Source: Neisseria brasiliensis
GTDB taxonomy: Bacteria; Pseudomonadota; Gammaproteobacteria; Burkholderiales; Neisseriaceae
Length of the DNA stretch: 64,000 nt
Direction of reading: 5' to 3'
Assembly: GCF_009671065.1 (NCBI RefSeq)
Contig: NZ_CP046027.1
Location: forward strand, 1 to 64,000
Below are positions 1 to 8,400 of this stretch, one piece after another; the first letter of the stretch is position 1; each line of letters starts with the position of its first letter. The position numbers and the translations under genes are program-made. The notes under the pieces are model-generated. The model made no database searches and was not told the DNA's origin. It saw only the letters and a program-made list of their open reading frames with translations.

Positions 1-611
1 ACTACCCCGGCCGACCGCTGAAAACCGGTATGCGCGAAATCGCCAAAATCCACACTGGCGACTTCCGCCTGACCGCCAACCAAAACCTGATCGTGGCCGA
101 TGTAAAGCCGTCTGAAAAAGACACTATCGAAAAAATCGCCCGCGAACACGGCTTAATCAGCGACAAAGTCACGCCGCAACGCGAAAACAGCATGGCCTGC
201 GCTTCTCTGCCGACCTGCCCGCTGGCCATGGCCGAAGCCGAACGCTTCCTGCCGAGCTTTACCGATAAAATCGACGAAATCCTCGCGCGCCATCAATTGT
301 CGCAAGAGCATATCGTTTTACGCATCACCGGCTGCCCCAACGGTTGCGGCCGCGCCATGATTGCCGAAATCGGCTTGGTCGGCAAAGCCGTCGGCCGCTA
401 CAATCTCTACACCGGCGGCAACCGAGAAGGTACCCGCATTCCGCGCCTGTTTAAAGAAAACATCACCGAGCCGGAAATTTTGGCCATCATCGACGAATGG
501 GTCGGCGCATGGGCGCAAAACCGCGAAGCAGACGAAGGCTTCGGCGATTTCGCCGTCCGCACCGGCATCGTCCAACCGGTACTCGATGCACCGCGTGATT
601 TCTGGGCATAA
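1..611 (+). CDS. cysI: Sulfite reductase hemoprotein beta subunit, C-terminal part (5' end outside window)
   Basis: The frame is open from the first bases of the window, so the start lies upstream. The product is the siroheme / [4Fe-4S] half of assimilatory sulfite reductase, which reduces sulfite to sulfide with electrons from the CysJ flavoprotein. The four cluster cysteines are visible: two in SMACASLPTCPLA and two in GCPNGCGR. About 200 C-terminal residues are present of a family length near 560-590. A DUS is embedded in the coding region as the peptide KPSEK. cysH and two sulfate-binding protein genes lie in the same window. Nitrite reductases share the fold, but the GCPNGCGRAMIAEIGLVGKA context favours CysI. 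Confidence 0.93.
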   Translation, partial: YPGRPLKTGMREIAKIHTGDFRLTANQNLIVADVKPSEKDTIEKIAREHGLISDKVTPQRENSMACASLPTCPLAMAEAERFLPSFTDKIDEILARHQLSQEHIVLRITGCPNGCGRAMIAEIGLVGKAVGRYNLYTGGNREGTRIPRLFKENITEPEILAIIDEWVGAWAQNREADEGFGDFAVRTGIVQPVLDAPRDFWA

Positions 612-642
612 CGCATTAAAACCCATTAATAGCCATCAAAAC

Positions 643-675
643 AAAGGCCGTCTGAAAAATTTTCAGACGGCCTTT
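643..675. terminator. Inverted DUS pair, terminator after cysI
   Basis: Two DUS cores in inverted orientation form a stem with a short A/T loop and a T-rich edge, 30 bases past the cysI stop. This is the usual neisserial terminator design. Confidence 0.8.
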
Positions 676-722
676 ATGATGGATTTGTACATTATCTTCA
701 ACAACCTGAATCAAACCATACC

Positions 723-870
723 GAGATTCTTGCAAAACCCAGCCTTAAGAACAATTCAAAGTTGGAAGCATACAAAAAGCGCAGACATACCATTAAGGAT
801 AGACAAGCTTCCAAGCAGCCCATAACGAAAAAATATGCCCCAGACTGTGCCAAAGATAGCGATTTTGCAA
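723..870 (+). repeat. Diverged copy of a ~145-bp MITE-like repeat (copy A)
   Basis: It shares a core (cgcagacata, aagct, gcataacga, tgccaaagata) with better copies at 31332-31474, 34556-34700 and 46500-46637. The left end GAGATTCTTGCAAAA is a decayed form of the terminal repeat GAGACCTTTGCAAAA, and the right end is also decayed. It fills most of the cysI-scpB intergenic space. Confidence 0.65.
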
Positions 871-879
871 AACACCCTT

Positions 880-903
880 GCCGTCTGAAAACTTTCAGAC
901 GGC
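880..903. terminator. Inverted DUS pair, terminator of scpB
   Basis: A perfect inverted DUS pair with a very short loop ends seven bases from the scpB stop codon on the minus strand. Confidence 0.8.
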
Positions 904-909
904 CTCACC

Positions 910-1524
910 TCAATTCAACAACTGCCCCGAATGTTCGGCAGATTCTACCGGCTCTTCCTCTTCATCACCTGTCGGCGGCGTATCCATCAAATCCGGCAAC
1001 ACCAGCTCGCCCAGCTCCGTCAGCGGCGGCAATTCTTCCAAACTTTCCAAATTCAAATCGCTCAAAAACCGCGCCGTAGTTGCCCAAAGCGATGGCCTGC
1101 CAACTGAATCACGATGCCCGATGACTTCAATCCAGCCCCGATCCTGTAAAGTCTGCATCACATTTTGCGACACCGCCACACCGCGGATGCCTTCAATGTC
1201 GCCACGCGTCACCGGTTGCTGATAAGCAATAATCGCCAGCGTTTCCATCACCGCACGCGAATAGCGTGGCGCACGCTGCTCTTGCAAACTACCCAATCGC
1301 TCAAACGCCGCCTGCGCAATCTGAAAACGCCAACCTTCATGTGTGTGCACCAATTGCAGCGCACGGTTTTGCCAGCGTGTTTTCAAATTCGACAACACAT
1401 CAATCAACTTATCCTGCGACAACGGTGGCACACACAATTCGCGCATCGCTTTTTCGCTTAAAGGCTCGACTTGTGTCAGTAAAGCTGCTTCAATCAGCGC
1501 ATCAGGGGAAATTTTTTCGTTCAT
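910..1524 (-). CDS. scpB: Segregation and condensation protein B
   Basis: ScpB partners with SMC and the kleisin ScpA in the condensin-like complex that compacts and segregates the chromosome. Two winged-helix domains fill about residues 10-165. The conserved stretch SRAVMETLAIIAYQQPVTRGDIEGIRGV is family-typical, as is the GRPSLWATT segment near the end of the second domain. The tail is acidic and low-complexity (GDEEEEPVESAE). I start at the ATG at 1524 (MNEKISPDAL); an in-frame TTG seven codons upstream is the alternative. scpA is not adjacent in this window. Confidence 0.9.
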   Translation of the reverse strand: MNEKISPDALIEAALLTQVEPLSEKAMRELCVPPLSQDKLIDVLSNLKTRWQNRALQLVHTHEGWRFQIAQAAFERLGSLQEQRAPRYSRAVMETLAIIAYQQPVTRGDIEGIRGVAVSQNVMQTLQDRGWIEVIGHRDSVGRPSLWATTARFLSDLNLESLEELPPLTELGELVLPDLMDTPPTGDEEEEPVESAEHSGQLLN

Positions 1525-1558
1525 TTTAATCGTCAATCTTTTCAAACGGCCTCAACCG

Positions 1559-1918
1559 TCAAAATACGCCAAAGCCTTTGTTTTGCAACAAATGAAATCC
1601 ACGCTGCTGCGCTTTTTTCAGATTTTTCGCATCAATCACATAAACATTGATGTTTGGCGTACCACCGCCGCAAACCGCCGGAAATGCCACACCATGCAAC
1701 ACATCCGCCCGCGCGGCATACACTTTCATGCCGTCTAATTCGCGTAGCATTTCTTGTGCACTCACGCCACTGCCACTTCCACATTGCCGCGAACCATCAG
1801 ATTTATACACCGAAATGCGTTCCGCCTGCGATGGCTTGCCATCTGAAACGGCACATGCGCTTAAAAGCGGTGCAACACATAAACAAGCTAAAGATTTTAA
1901 AGGCATCATATTTTTCAT
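1559..1918 (-). CDS. Small putative lipoprotein of unknown function
   Basis: About 119 residues. The N terminus is a lipoprotein signal (MKNMMPLKSLACLCVAPLLSACAV) with lipobox LLSAC, so export and lipidation are likely. The mature part has paired cysteines (QCGSGSG and VCGGGTPNINVYVI) that could form a disulfide. No enzymatic motif is recognised. The ATG at 1918 (or 1909) lies immediately beside the strong hairpin repeat at 1922-1987, and no clear ribosome binding site is visible. It lies between scpB and rbgA on the same strand. Confidence 0.6.
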   Translation of the reverse strand: MKNMMPLKSLACLCVAPLLSACAVSDGKPSQAERISVYKSDGSRQCGSGSGVSAQEMLRELDGMKVYAARADVLHGVAFPAVCGGGTPNINVYVIDAKNLKKAQQRGFHLLQNKGFGVF

Positions 1919-1921
1919 CAA

Positions 1922-1987
1922 GTAGGGTGGGTGTAAACCCACCGCGATCATGCTTATATTTAAATGGTGGGTTGACACCCACCCTAC
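1922..1987. repeat. GTAGGGTGGGTG inverted repeat (hairpin)
   Basis: Twenty-base arms, starting GTAGGGTGGGTGT, are inverted with about one mismatch around a 26-base AT-rich loop. The element sits between rbgA and the small lipoprotein gene, four bases from the latter's start codon. Confidence 0.8.
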
Positions 1988-1990
1988 TTT

Positions 1991-2010
1991 TTTCAGACGG
2001 CCGTCTGAAA
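1991..2010. repeat. Loopless palindromic double DUS
   Basis: Two DUS cores are fused head to head, sharing the central GGCC, to give a 20-base perfect palindrome (TTTCAGACGG / CCGTCTGAAA). It ends one base past the rbgA stop codon and may serve as terminator, uptake signal, or both. Confidence 0.75.
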
Positions 2011-2011
2011 C

Positions 2012-2959
2012 CTACTCACCACTTTCCTGCGGCTTATGCCCTTTGCGCTCTGCTTTTCTCGCTTCACGCATGGCCTTGAGCTCGGCTTCTTTTTGGCGGG
2101 CTTTTTTCAACCATACTTCCCATTGGTTTGGCGTTTCCAAGGTGATGCGGCCGATTTGGCCGTCGCGAAAATCAGTCAGGATATTTTCAGCGGCTTTTTG
2201 GTAATTGATGCGGCCGCCACCGAGTAAGGAACCGCGTTTTTTGGCAATCCATTCAAACCATGCCACATCGTCCCAATGGCTGCTTGGGTCTTTGTCGGCT
2301 TGGTAGCGTTCTTGCAAAAGCGGCAGGTAGTGGCGGCGCAGGTAGTCCAGCAATTCGAGCGCGACTTCTTCTTCATCCAAGGCATTGCGGCCAACGGCGC
2401 CACTGGCGGCCAAATTGTAGCCGGATTCTTCAACGATAATTTTAGGCCACAGCATACCGGGGGTATCGTATAACCAAAAATCATCGGCGAGAAACAGGCG
2501 TTGTTCGGCTTTGGTGATGCCGGGTTCGTTGCCGGTTTTGGCTGATTTTTTGCCGATCATGCCGTTGATTAAGGTGGACTTGCCGACATTGGGAATGCCA
2601 CAAATCAATACACGCAAAGGTTTGTCGAGACCGCCACGGTTGGGCATCATTTTGCGGCATGCTTGGGTAATTTTGGCATGTGCACCTTTTTCAGATGAAT
2701 CGAGTGCGATGGCTTGGGTGTCGGTCTGGCTGTTGTAGTGATTGAGCCAAACTTGTGTGCGCTCTGGGTCAGCAAGGTCTTGTTTGTTCAGGATTTTTAG
2801 TTTTGGCTTGCCGCGCGACAATTGCGCCAACAAAGGGTTTTCGCTTGAAGCGGGCAAACGCGCGTCAAGCATTTCGATGACCATATCGACAGATTTGATG
2901 CGTTCGCCGATGGCTTTTTTGGCCTTGTTCATGTGGCCGGGGAACCATTGGATTGCCAT
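2012..2959 (-). CDS. ylqF: Ribosome biogenesis GTPase YlqF/RbgA
   Basis: A circularly permuted GTPase of the YlqF/RbgA family, which acts in late maturation of the large ribosomal subunit. The permuted motif order is visible: the NKQDL G4 motif comes first (about residue 58, KILNKQDLAD), then the P-loop GIPNVGKST (about 119-127), then DTPGML (G3). The N terminus MAIQWFPGHMNKAKK is family-typical. The C-terminal tail is basic and charged (KKARQKEAELKAMREARKAERKGHK), consistent with RNA contact. Length 315 is slightly above the family's ~290 because of this tail. Confidence 0.93.
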   Translation of the reverse strand: MAIQWFPGHMNKAKKAIGERIKSVDMVIEMLDARLPASSENPLLAQLSRGKPKLKILNKQDLADPERTQVWLNHYNSQTDTQAIALDSSEKGAHAKITQACRKMMPNRGGLDKPLRVLICGIPNVGKSTLINGMIGKKSAKTGNEPGITKAEQRLFLADDFWLYDTPGMLWPKIIVEESGYNLAASGAVGRNALDEEEVALELLDYLRRHYLPLLQERYQADKDPSSHWDDVAWFEWIAKKRGSLLGGGRINYQKAAENILTDFRDGQIGRITLETPNQWEVWLKKARQKEAELKAMREARKAERKGHKPQESGE

Positions 2960-3008
2960 GTTGTACTTTCTATAATAAGGTATTGTTTAAGGTGGCTGAT
3001 TCAGCATG

Positions 3009-3052
3009 AAAGGCCGTCTGAAAAAGGATTTTAACCTTTTCAGACGGCCTTT
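3009..3052. terminator. Inverted DUS pair
   Basis: A DUS stem with a loop (AAAAAGGATTTTAACCTTTT) that itself pairs, followed by T residues. It lies between rbgA and the small lipoprotein gene at 3067 and terminates the latter on the minus strand. Confidence 0.8.
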
Positions 3053-3066
3053 GGTATGTTTCATAC

Positions 3067-3303
3067 TTACATATTACCGGTAATGTAGCGGTAATAGCCG
3101 GCTTCATCCATACATTGTTCCAACGATTTCGGTTGCTTGCCTTGCTTGGCATCATGATTGGCTTGTGAAATACAGATACGCTGTTGGCGGGCAACATCGC
3201 TTTCGCTCATACCAGTTTGATGCCAACGGTATGGACTGACGGTGGTGTTACAGGCTGCCAACACTAACGCAACGCATAATGGGAACATGATTTTTGCAGT
3301 CAT
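3067..3303 (-). CDS. Small putative lipoprotein
   Basis: A 78-residue protein with a lipoprotein signal peptide ending in lipobox LAAC (residues 15-18). The mature part is short and has two more cysteines (RICISQ and EQCMDEAGYYRYITGN). No enzyme motif is seen. It follows rapZ on the same strand with a single DUS in the 33-base gap, so it may be the tail of the ptsN-hprK-rapZ operon. Function unknown. Confidence 0.6.
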   Translation of the reverse strand: MTAKIMFPLCVALVLAACNTTVSPYRWHQTGMSESDVARQQRICISQANHDAKQGKQPKSLEQCMDEAGYYRYITGNM

Positions 3304-3336
3304 GATTGTGTCCTTTATATTGAGGCCGTCTGAAAA

Positions 3337-4191
3337 TCAATGGCCGGCAAGGTTTTGCGCTTGGCGGTGGCGCACCATTAATTCGTATTTTCCAGCCAGA
3401 CGATCGGCCAGTTTCTCCACCACATACACAGAACGGTGTTGGCCACCGGTACAGCCGATGCCAATCGTCACATAGCTGCGACTTTCCTGCTGCATACGCG
3501 GCAACCAGCGGTTAATGAACTGATCGATGTCGTTGACCATTTCTTGCGCCAGCGGCTGCTGGTCAAGATACTCTTGAATTTCTTTATCCATGCCGTTAAA
3601 CGGGCGCAATTCAGGGTCGTAATATGGATTGGGCAGGCTGCGCATGTCGAACATAAAATCGGCATTGTTCGGCACACCGTATTTGAAACCGAACGATTCC
3701 AAAATCACCAATAAACCATGGCGCTCGATATTGAGCCATTGCTGCACCGTATAGCGCAATTGTTGCGCGTTCATCTTGGATGTATCGATGCAATAGGCCA
3801 TTTGACGCAATGGGAACAGCCATGCACGTTCTTCACGCAGGCTTTCGAGCAGGGTCAGATTGTGACCGGACAATGGGTGGCCGCGGCGGGTTTCGGAAAA
3901 GCGGCGTACCAACACGCTCTCTTCCGCTTCGATAAACAACACTTCAACCTGATGGCCTTGTTCGCGCAAATATTGGATTTGCTCTTCAGCTTGATCAATA
4001 TCGATTTTGGAACGGATATCGACGCTCACGCCCAAGCTATCCACTTCATTGCGCGCAACGTGATGCGACACCAATGAGGGCATTAATTCTAAGGGCAGGT
4101 TGTCGACGCAGTAATAACCTAAGTCTTCCAGTTGTTTCAGGGCAACAGATTTTCCCGAACCGGAAAGGCCGCTAATTAATACTATTTTCAT
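3337..4191 (-). CDS. rapZ: RNase adapter / nucleotide-binding protein RapZ
   Basis: A P-loop protein of the RapZ/YvcJ family. In enterobacteria it binds UDP-GlcNAc-pathway metabolites and sRNAs and targets GlmZ to RNase E; its role in Neisseria is less clear. Walker A is GLSGSGKS at residues 8-15. The C-terminal domain carries IGIGCTGGQHRSVYVVEKLA, the conserved signature, and DMRSLPNPYYDPELR is also typical. Length 284 matches the family. Its start overlaps the end of hprK by 20 bases, implying translational coupling. Confidence 0.94.
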   Translation of the reverse strand: MKIVLISGLSGSGKSVALKQLEDLGYYCVDNLPLELMPSLVSHHVARNEVDSLGVSVDIRSKIDIDQAEEQIQYLREQGHQVEVLFIEAEESVLVRRFSETRRGHPLSGHNLTLLESLREERAWLFPLRQMAYCIDTSKMNAQQLRYTVQQWLNIERHGLLVILESFGFKYGVPNNADFMFDMRSLPNPYYDPELRPFNGMDKEIQEYLDQQPLAQEMVNDIDQFINRWLPRMQQESRSYVTIGIGCTGGQHRSVYVVEKLADRLAGKYELMVRHRQAQNLAGH

Positions 4192-5134
4192 GGCTTTGTT
4201 CGTTTTCTTTCAGCAGTGTTTGATGGCGTTCTAAAAATTCTCGCGTGCTGTCTTTTCCGCGCAATTGCAAAATATAATTGCGCACCGCAGCTTCAACCAA
4301 TACCGACAAGTTTCGACCCACTGCCACAGGCAGCATGACCGAGCGGACATTGACGTTGAGAATGGATTCGGTTTCGGTACGAATACTCAAGCGGTCAAGC
4401 TGCTTCATGTATTCGTCGTCGGCCGGAATGAGGTTAATGATTAATTGTAGGATTTTTTTCGGGCGGATTGAGGTTTCACCGAAAATATGGCGGATATTCA
4501 ACACACCCAAACCGCGCACTTCCAAAAAGTCGCGCAACATTGGCGGGCAGCGGCCTTCCAATACTTCAGGGCCGGTGCGGAACAATTCGACGGCGTCGTC
4601 GGCAATCAGGCTGTGGCCGCGTGAAATCAGTTCCAAAGCCAATTCGCTTTTACCCAAGCCGGAATGGCCGGTAATCAACACGCCGATTTCAAATACATCC
4701 AAAAATACACCGTGTTTCGTGACCGATGTGGCCAGCGTGCGTTGCAGATAAATCCGCAACACGTCCATTAAATATGGGCTTTCCAGCTTGGATGTCAGCA
4801 GCGGAATGCTGTTGGTGTGGCAATAATCGCGCAATTTCGACGACACGGGCAAGCCGTTGGCCACAATCACCAAAGCCATAGGAATATCGAATAATTCGCC
4901 GAAATCGTAGTTGAGCTCGCCCGATTCCAAGCGGCTCAGATATTCGGCTTCCGCCACGCCAACCACTTGAATCTGATTGGGGTGGATAAAATTCAAATGG
5001 CCGACCAGCGCCAAAACGGGCTTGTCGGCCTCAACACCGATGCGGTTATCCGCGCCTGAATTACCTGCGGCCCAAGCCAATTGCAGCTTATGCTGATTAT
5101 CGGAATACAGACGGCGGACGGATATACTCGGCAT
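4172..5134 (-). CDS. hprK: HPr kinase/phosphorylase
   Basis: A bifunctional enzyme that phosphorylates and dephosphorylates the regulatory serine of HPr or an HPr-like protein. Walker A is GHSGLGKS at residues 156-163, and the HprK signature (EVRGLGVLNIRHIFGE) follows. The N-terminal ~130 residues are the HprK N domain. Length 320 is normal. It starts three bases after the ptsN stop. Proteobacterial ptsN-hprK-rapZ clusters usually represent a regulatory rather than sugar-transporting phosphotransferase system. Confidence 0.94.
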   Translation of the reverse strand: MPSISVRRLYSDNQHKLQLAWAAGNSGADNRIGVEADKPVLALVGHLNFIHPNQIQVVGVAEAEYLSRLESGELNYDFGELFDIPMALVIVANGLPVSSKLRDYCHTNSIPLLTSKLESPYLMDVLRIYLQRTLATSVTKHGVFLDVFEIGVLITGHSGLGKSELALELISRGHSLIADDAVELFRTGPEVLEGRCPPMLRDFLEVRGLGVLNIRHIFGETSIRPKKILQLIINLIPADDEYMKQLDRLSIRTETESILNVNVRSVMLPVAVGRNLSVLVEAAVRNYILQLRGKDSTREFLERHQTLLKENEQSHENSIN

Positions 5135-5137
5135 AAG

Positions 5138-5587
5138 TTACTCTTCAGTTAATAATTTTTGCACTTCTTCGGCGGTCGAAGCAGTCATCAAGGCTTCGCG
5201 CACGGCTTTTTGGGAGAACTTGCCGGCCAGTTTCGACAACACTTCCAAATGCTCACCGGTAGCGTTTTCCGGCACCAGCAACACAAACACCAGCGAAACC
5301 GGCTTACCATCGGGTGCATCAAAGGAAATCGGCTCTTTGGTGCGGATAAATGCGCCTACCGCTTTTTGCACGCAAGCATCGCGGCCATGCGGAATCGCCA
5401 CACCCTGCCCCAAACCGGTGGTGCCTAATTTTTCGCGGGCAAACAGGCATTCAAACACATCTGCGCGCGGCAGCCCTGCTTCGTTTTCCAACAACAAACC
5501 AGCTTGCTCAAACAAGCGCTTTTTGCTGCTGACTTCCACATCCAATTCAATATGGGACAACGGTAGAATTTCGCCAATCAGGCTCAT
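5138..5587 (-). CDS. ptsN: Nitrogen-type PTS IIA protein
   Basis: An EIIA-Ntr family protein of about 149 residues, a phospho-acceptor in the regulatory PTS. The active-site histidine lies in GQGVAIPHGRDACV, and the downstream stretch PVSLVFVLLVPENATGEHLEVLSKLA is family-typical. I choose the ATG at 5587 (MSLIGEILPL), which has a purine-rich AAAAGAG upstream; an in-frame ATG ten codons earlier would add a non-homologous MFCYLLKEIP. It is the first gene of the ptsN-hprK-rapZ operon. Confidence 0.92.
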   Translation of the reverse strand: MSLIGEILPLSHIELDVEVSSKKRLFEQAGLLLENEAGLPRADVFECLFAREKLGTTGLGQGVAIPHGRDACVQKAVGAFIRTKEPISFDAPDGKPVSLVFVLLVPENATGEHLEVLSKLAGKFSQKAVREALMTASTAEEVQKLLTEE

Positions 5588-5880
5588 AGGAATCTCTTTT
5601 AAGAGGTAGCAAAACAAGATGGAATTGTACCGACAGTCGGCACAAATCTCAATCCTAAGCGTACAATTTATATTAAAAGCCTTACGCTTTCAGACGGCAT
5701 TTTAATGATTCTTAACATCGCCATCTTGCTCTACATTCATCTTAAATCATTAAAATGAAAGAATTATTTAAACATTTAATCCATAGGTATATTATTGCTT
5801 TGCGCTATTTCTCAAACTGAAAATAATCGTTTTTTTTAAATTCGGTTAACCCGTTTTTACCGCACGCCATCAGCACCCAT
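5588..5880. other. AT-rich intergenic region upstream of ptsN
   Basis: About 290 AT-rich bases between ptsN and the ubiA terminator. It holds one single DUS in the reverse orientation (about 5689-5699) and a short palindrome CCGACAGTCGG. No convincing gene is seen. The ptsN promoter must lie here, but I cannot pick it confidently. Confidence 0.5.
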
Positions 5881-5912
5881 AAAAAATACCCGCCTTAGTG
5901 ACGGGTATTTTT
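5881..5912 (-). terminator. Rho-independent terminator of ubiA
   Basis: A stem ATACCCG / CGGGTAT flanked by A and T tracts, located 26-57 bases after the ubiA stop and followed by a DUS. Read on the minus strand it ends in a T run. Confidence 0.85.
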
Positions 5913-5937
5913 CAGACGGCCTTTCAGCCATTTTTGC

Positions 5938-6843
5938 TTAAACCAATTTCCACAAATAATGGCCGACCAAACCTAAAAACCAAGCCAAGCCTATGCGGTT
6001 GTTTTCCAAAAAAGTGCGGAAACACACTTGGCGGTCGCGCGTTTTAATCGCATGGTATTGATTAATCTGCCACCACACCGTCACCGGCAACATCAGCCAA
6101 TAAGGCCATGTGGCACCGATTTGCAAACCCAACACCACCATCAGCGCAGTAAACCAAAAATGGCACAACATCACCGCCGCAATATCATGCTGACCAAACG
6201 TCACGGCCGATGTTTTGATGCCGATTTTCAAATCGTCTTCCTTATCAGCCATGGCGTAAATCGTATCGTAAGCCAGCGTCCATAAAGCATTGGCGACAAA
6301 AATCAGCCATGCAATCGGCGGCACATTATTGGTGATCGCAGCAAACGCCATCGGGATACCGAATGAAAATGCCAAGCCCAAATAAAATTGCGGAATCGGG
6401 AAAAAACGCTTGGTAAACGGATAAGTCATCGCCAAAAACAAGGCCGGCAAGCTCATCAGCCAAGTCAGCATGTTCATTGGCACCAAACACATCGCCGCCA
6501 GCAAACACAAAATCAAGGTCAGCAGCAAGGCTTCGGCTTTGGTGACTTGTCCACGGGCAAACGGGCGGTTTTTCGTGCGCTCAACCGCGCCGTCAAAATT
6601 ACGGTCGGCATAATCATTAATCACGCAACCGGCGCTGCGCATTAAAAACGTGCCGATGGTAAAGGCGAAAAAAATGGTATGGCCGGGATGGCCTTCAGCG
6701 GCCACCCACATGGCCCAATAAGTCGGCCACAGCAATAGTAAAGTGCCAATGGGCTTTTCCACGCGCATCAGCCGCGCGTAAATTAAAATGCGCCCAACGG
6801 CATAACGCGGTAAAAAGCGCAGGAGTAATCGTCTAATGTTCAT
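5938..6843 (-). CDS. ubiA: 4-hydroxybenzoate octaprenyltransferase
   Basis: A membrane prenyltransferase that attaches the polyprenyl chain to 4-hydroxybenzoate in ubiquinone synthesis. The two aspartate-rich motifs are present: NDYADRNFDGAVERTKNRP in the first half, and YDTIYAMADKEDDLKIGIKT in the second. Multiple hydrophobic segments fit the UbiA fold. I start at the ATG at 6843 (MNIRRLLLRF); the reading frame extends six codons upstream to a TTG. Length about 301. Confidence 0.94.
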   Translation of the reverse strand: MNIRRLLLRFLPRYAVGRILIYARLMRVEKPIGTLLLLWPTYWAMWVAAEGHPGHTIFFAFTIGTFLMRSAGCVINDYADRNFDGAVERTKNRPFARGQVTKAEALLLTLILCLLAAMCLVPMNMLTWLMSLPALFLAMTYPFTKRFFPIPQFYLGLAFSFGIPMAFAAITNNVPPIAWLIFVANALWTLAYDTIYAMADKEDDLKIGIKTSAVTFGQHDIAAVMLCHFWFTALMVVLGLQIGATWPYWLMLPVTVWWQINQYHAIKTRDRQVCFRTFLENNRIGLAWFLGLVGHYLWKLV

Positions 6844-7009
6844 GTGTGAATGGGAAATCAAGAAATCATGACAAACGGAATATTATGTTTTCAAACACGT
6901 TTTATTTGACATTATAGTCTAAACCGCGTGGCATTATCCGTTTTTGCGATGGCGATATCATCATTTTTTACTTTTGGTTACAAAGAAACGGTGTTTGAAA
7001 CCGATATAA

Positions 7010-7037
7010 AAAGGCCGTCTGAACATTCAGACGGCCT
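7010..7037. terminator. Inverted DUS pair, terminator of trpB
   Basis: An inverted DUS pair with a two-base loop, 15 bases beyond the trpB stop on the minus strand. Confidence 0.8.
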
Positions 7038-7051
7038 CTCTCATATCAAAA

Positions 7052-8254
7052 TTACAATTCAATACCTTTTAATGTCGCCACGGTATTGATGTCTTTGTCG
7101 CCACGGCCGGACAAGTTCACTAAAATCACTTGGTCTTTGCCCATTTTCGGCGCATTTTCTACCGCCCAAGCCAGAGCATGGCTGGATTCCAAAGCCGGAA
7201 TAACGCCTTCAAATTGACACAATAAATCAAACGCATTCAGAGCCGCTTCGTCATTGGCAACGGTGTATTCTACGCGGCCAATGTCGTGTAAGTGGCTGTG
7301 TTCGGGGCCGATGCCCGGATAATCCAAACCGGCCGATACCGAATGTGTGCCCAAAATTTGGCCGTCTTCATCTTGCATCAAATAGCTGCGAAAACCGTGC
7401 AACACGCCAATCGGTGCGCGTGAAGTAATCGGCGCGGCGTGTTCCGGTGTATCCACACCATGACCGCCCGCTTCCACGCCCACCAAGCGCACGTTTTCTT
7501 CACTGATATACGGGTAAAACAAACCAATCGCATTCGAGCCACCGCCCACGCAGGCCACGGCAACATCAGGTTGTCGGCCGATGGCTTCCTGCATTTGCTT
7601 TTTGGCTTCGTTGCCGATGACGCATTGGAAATCGCGCACCATTTCAGGATAAGGCGCAGGGCCGGCGGCAGTGCCGATGATGTAGAAAGTATCGTCCACA
7701 CGAGCCACCCATTCGCGCATGGCTTCGCTCATCGCGTCTTTCAGCGTGCGGCTGCCGCTTTCCACGCCGACCACATTCGCACCCAATAATTTCATGCGGA
7801 ACACGTTCGGCATTTGGCGCTGAATATCGTCCGCACCCATATACACATCGCAAGCCATGCCAAAACGCGCAGCTACCGTAGCCGAAGCCACGCCGTGCTG
7901 ACCAGCGCCGGTTTCCGCAATTACGCGTTTTTTGCCCATGCGCTTGGCCAACAGCGCCTGACCAATGGTGTTGTTTACTTTATGTGCGCCAGTGTGGTTT
8001 AAGTCTTCGCGTTTCAACCAAATCTGCGCACCGCCCAAATGCTCGCTCAAACGCTCGGCATGGTAAACCGGGCTTGGGCGGCCGACATAATGTTTCAAAT
8101 CATGCTCGAATGCCGCCCAAAAATCAGGATCCTGCTTCGCTTCGGCGTAAGCCTGTTTCAATTCTTCCAACGCGGGAATCAGCGTTTCTGAAACATACAG
8201 GCCGCCGTGTTCGCCGAAAAAGCCCTGTTGGTCGGGTGCTTGATAATTTTGCAT
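7052..8254 (-). CDS. trpB: Tryptophan synthase beta chain
   Basis: A PLP enzyme that condenses indole with serine to give tryptophan. The PLP lysine is in HTGAHKVNN (K92), and the phosphate-binding glycine loop is CVGGGSNAIGLF. LVNLSGRGDKD near the C terminus is the classical TrpB end. Length 400 is normal. trpA is not adjacent. The gene lies downstream of trpF and a glycosylase-like gene on the same strand, separated from them by a DUS pair. Confidence 0.97.
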   Translation of the reverse strand: MQNYQAPDQQGFFGEHGGLYVSETLIPALEELKQAYAEAKQDPDFWAAFEHDLKHYVGRPSPVYHAERLSEHLGGAQIWLKREDLNHTGAHKVNNTIGQALLAKRMGKKRVIAETGAGQHGVASATVAARFGMACDVYMGADDIQRQMPNVFRMKLLGANVVGVESGSRTLKDAMSEAMREWVARVDDTFYIIGTAAGPAPYPEMVRDFQCVIGNEAKKQMQEAIGRQPDVAVACVGGGSNAIGLFYPYISEENVRLVGVEAGGHGVDTPEHAAPITSRAPIGVLHGFRSYLMQDEDGQILGTHSVSAGLDYPGIGPEHSHLHDIGRVEYTVANDEAALNAFDLLCQFEGVIPALESSHALAWAVENAPKMGKDQVILVNLSGRGDKDINTVATLKGIEL

Positions 8255-8275
8255 GAATGAATTCCTCTGTGGGGG

Positions 8276-8311
8276 TTCAGACGGCCTGATGGATATTTAG
8301 GCCGTCTGAAA
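8276..8311. terminator. Inverted DUS pair between the glycosylase-like gene and trpB
   Basis: A DUS inverted pair with an AT-rich loop directly upstream of trpB. It may terminate or attenuate transcription arriving from trpF. Confidence 0.6.
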
Positions 8312-8400
8312 ACAATAATTCTAATGAATGCCGATTATACACATATTTTTCGTGTGAACGCGCTTATCCGCGTGCAAAAATCCTTGTTTTTTCAGACGGC

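Noticed and set aside
5754..5819. Possible 21-codon peptide (MKELFKHLIHRY...) upstream of ptsN
   Set aside because: No ribosome site and no conservation evidence; AT-rich intergenic DNA gives such frames by chance.
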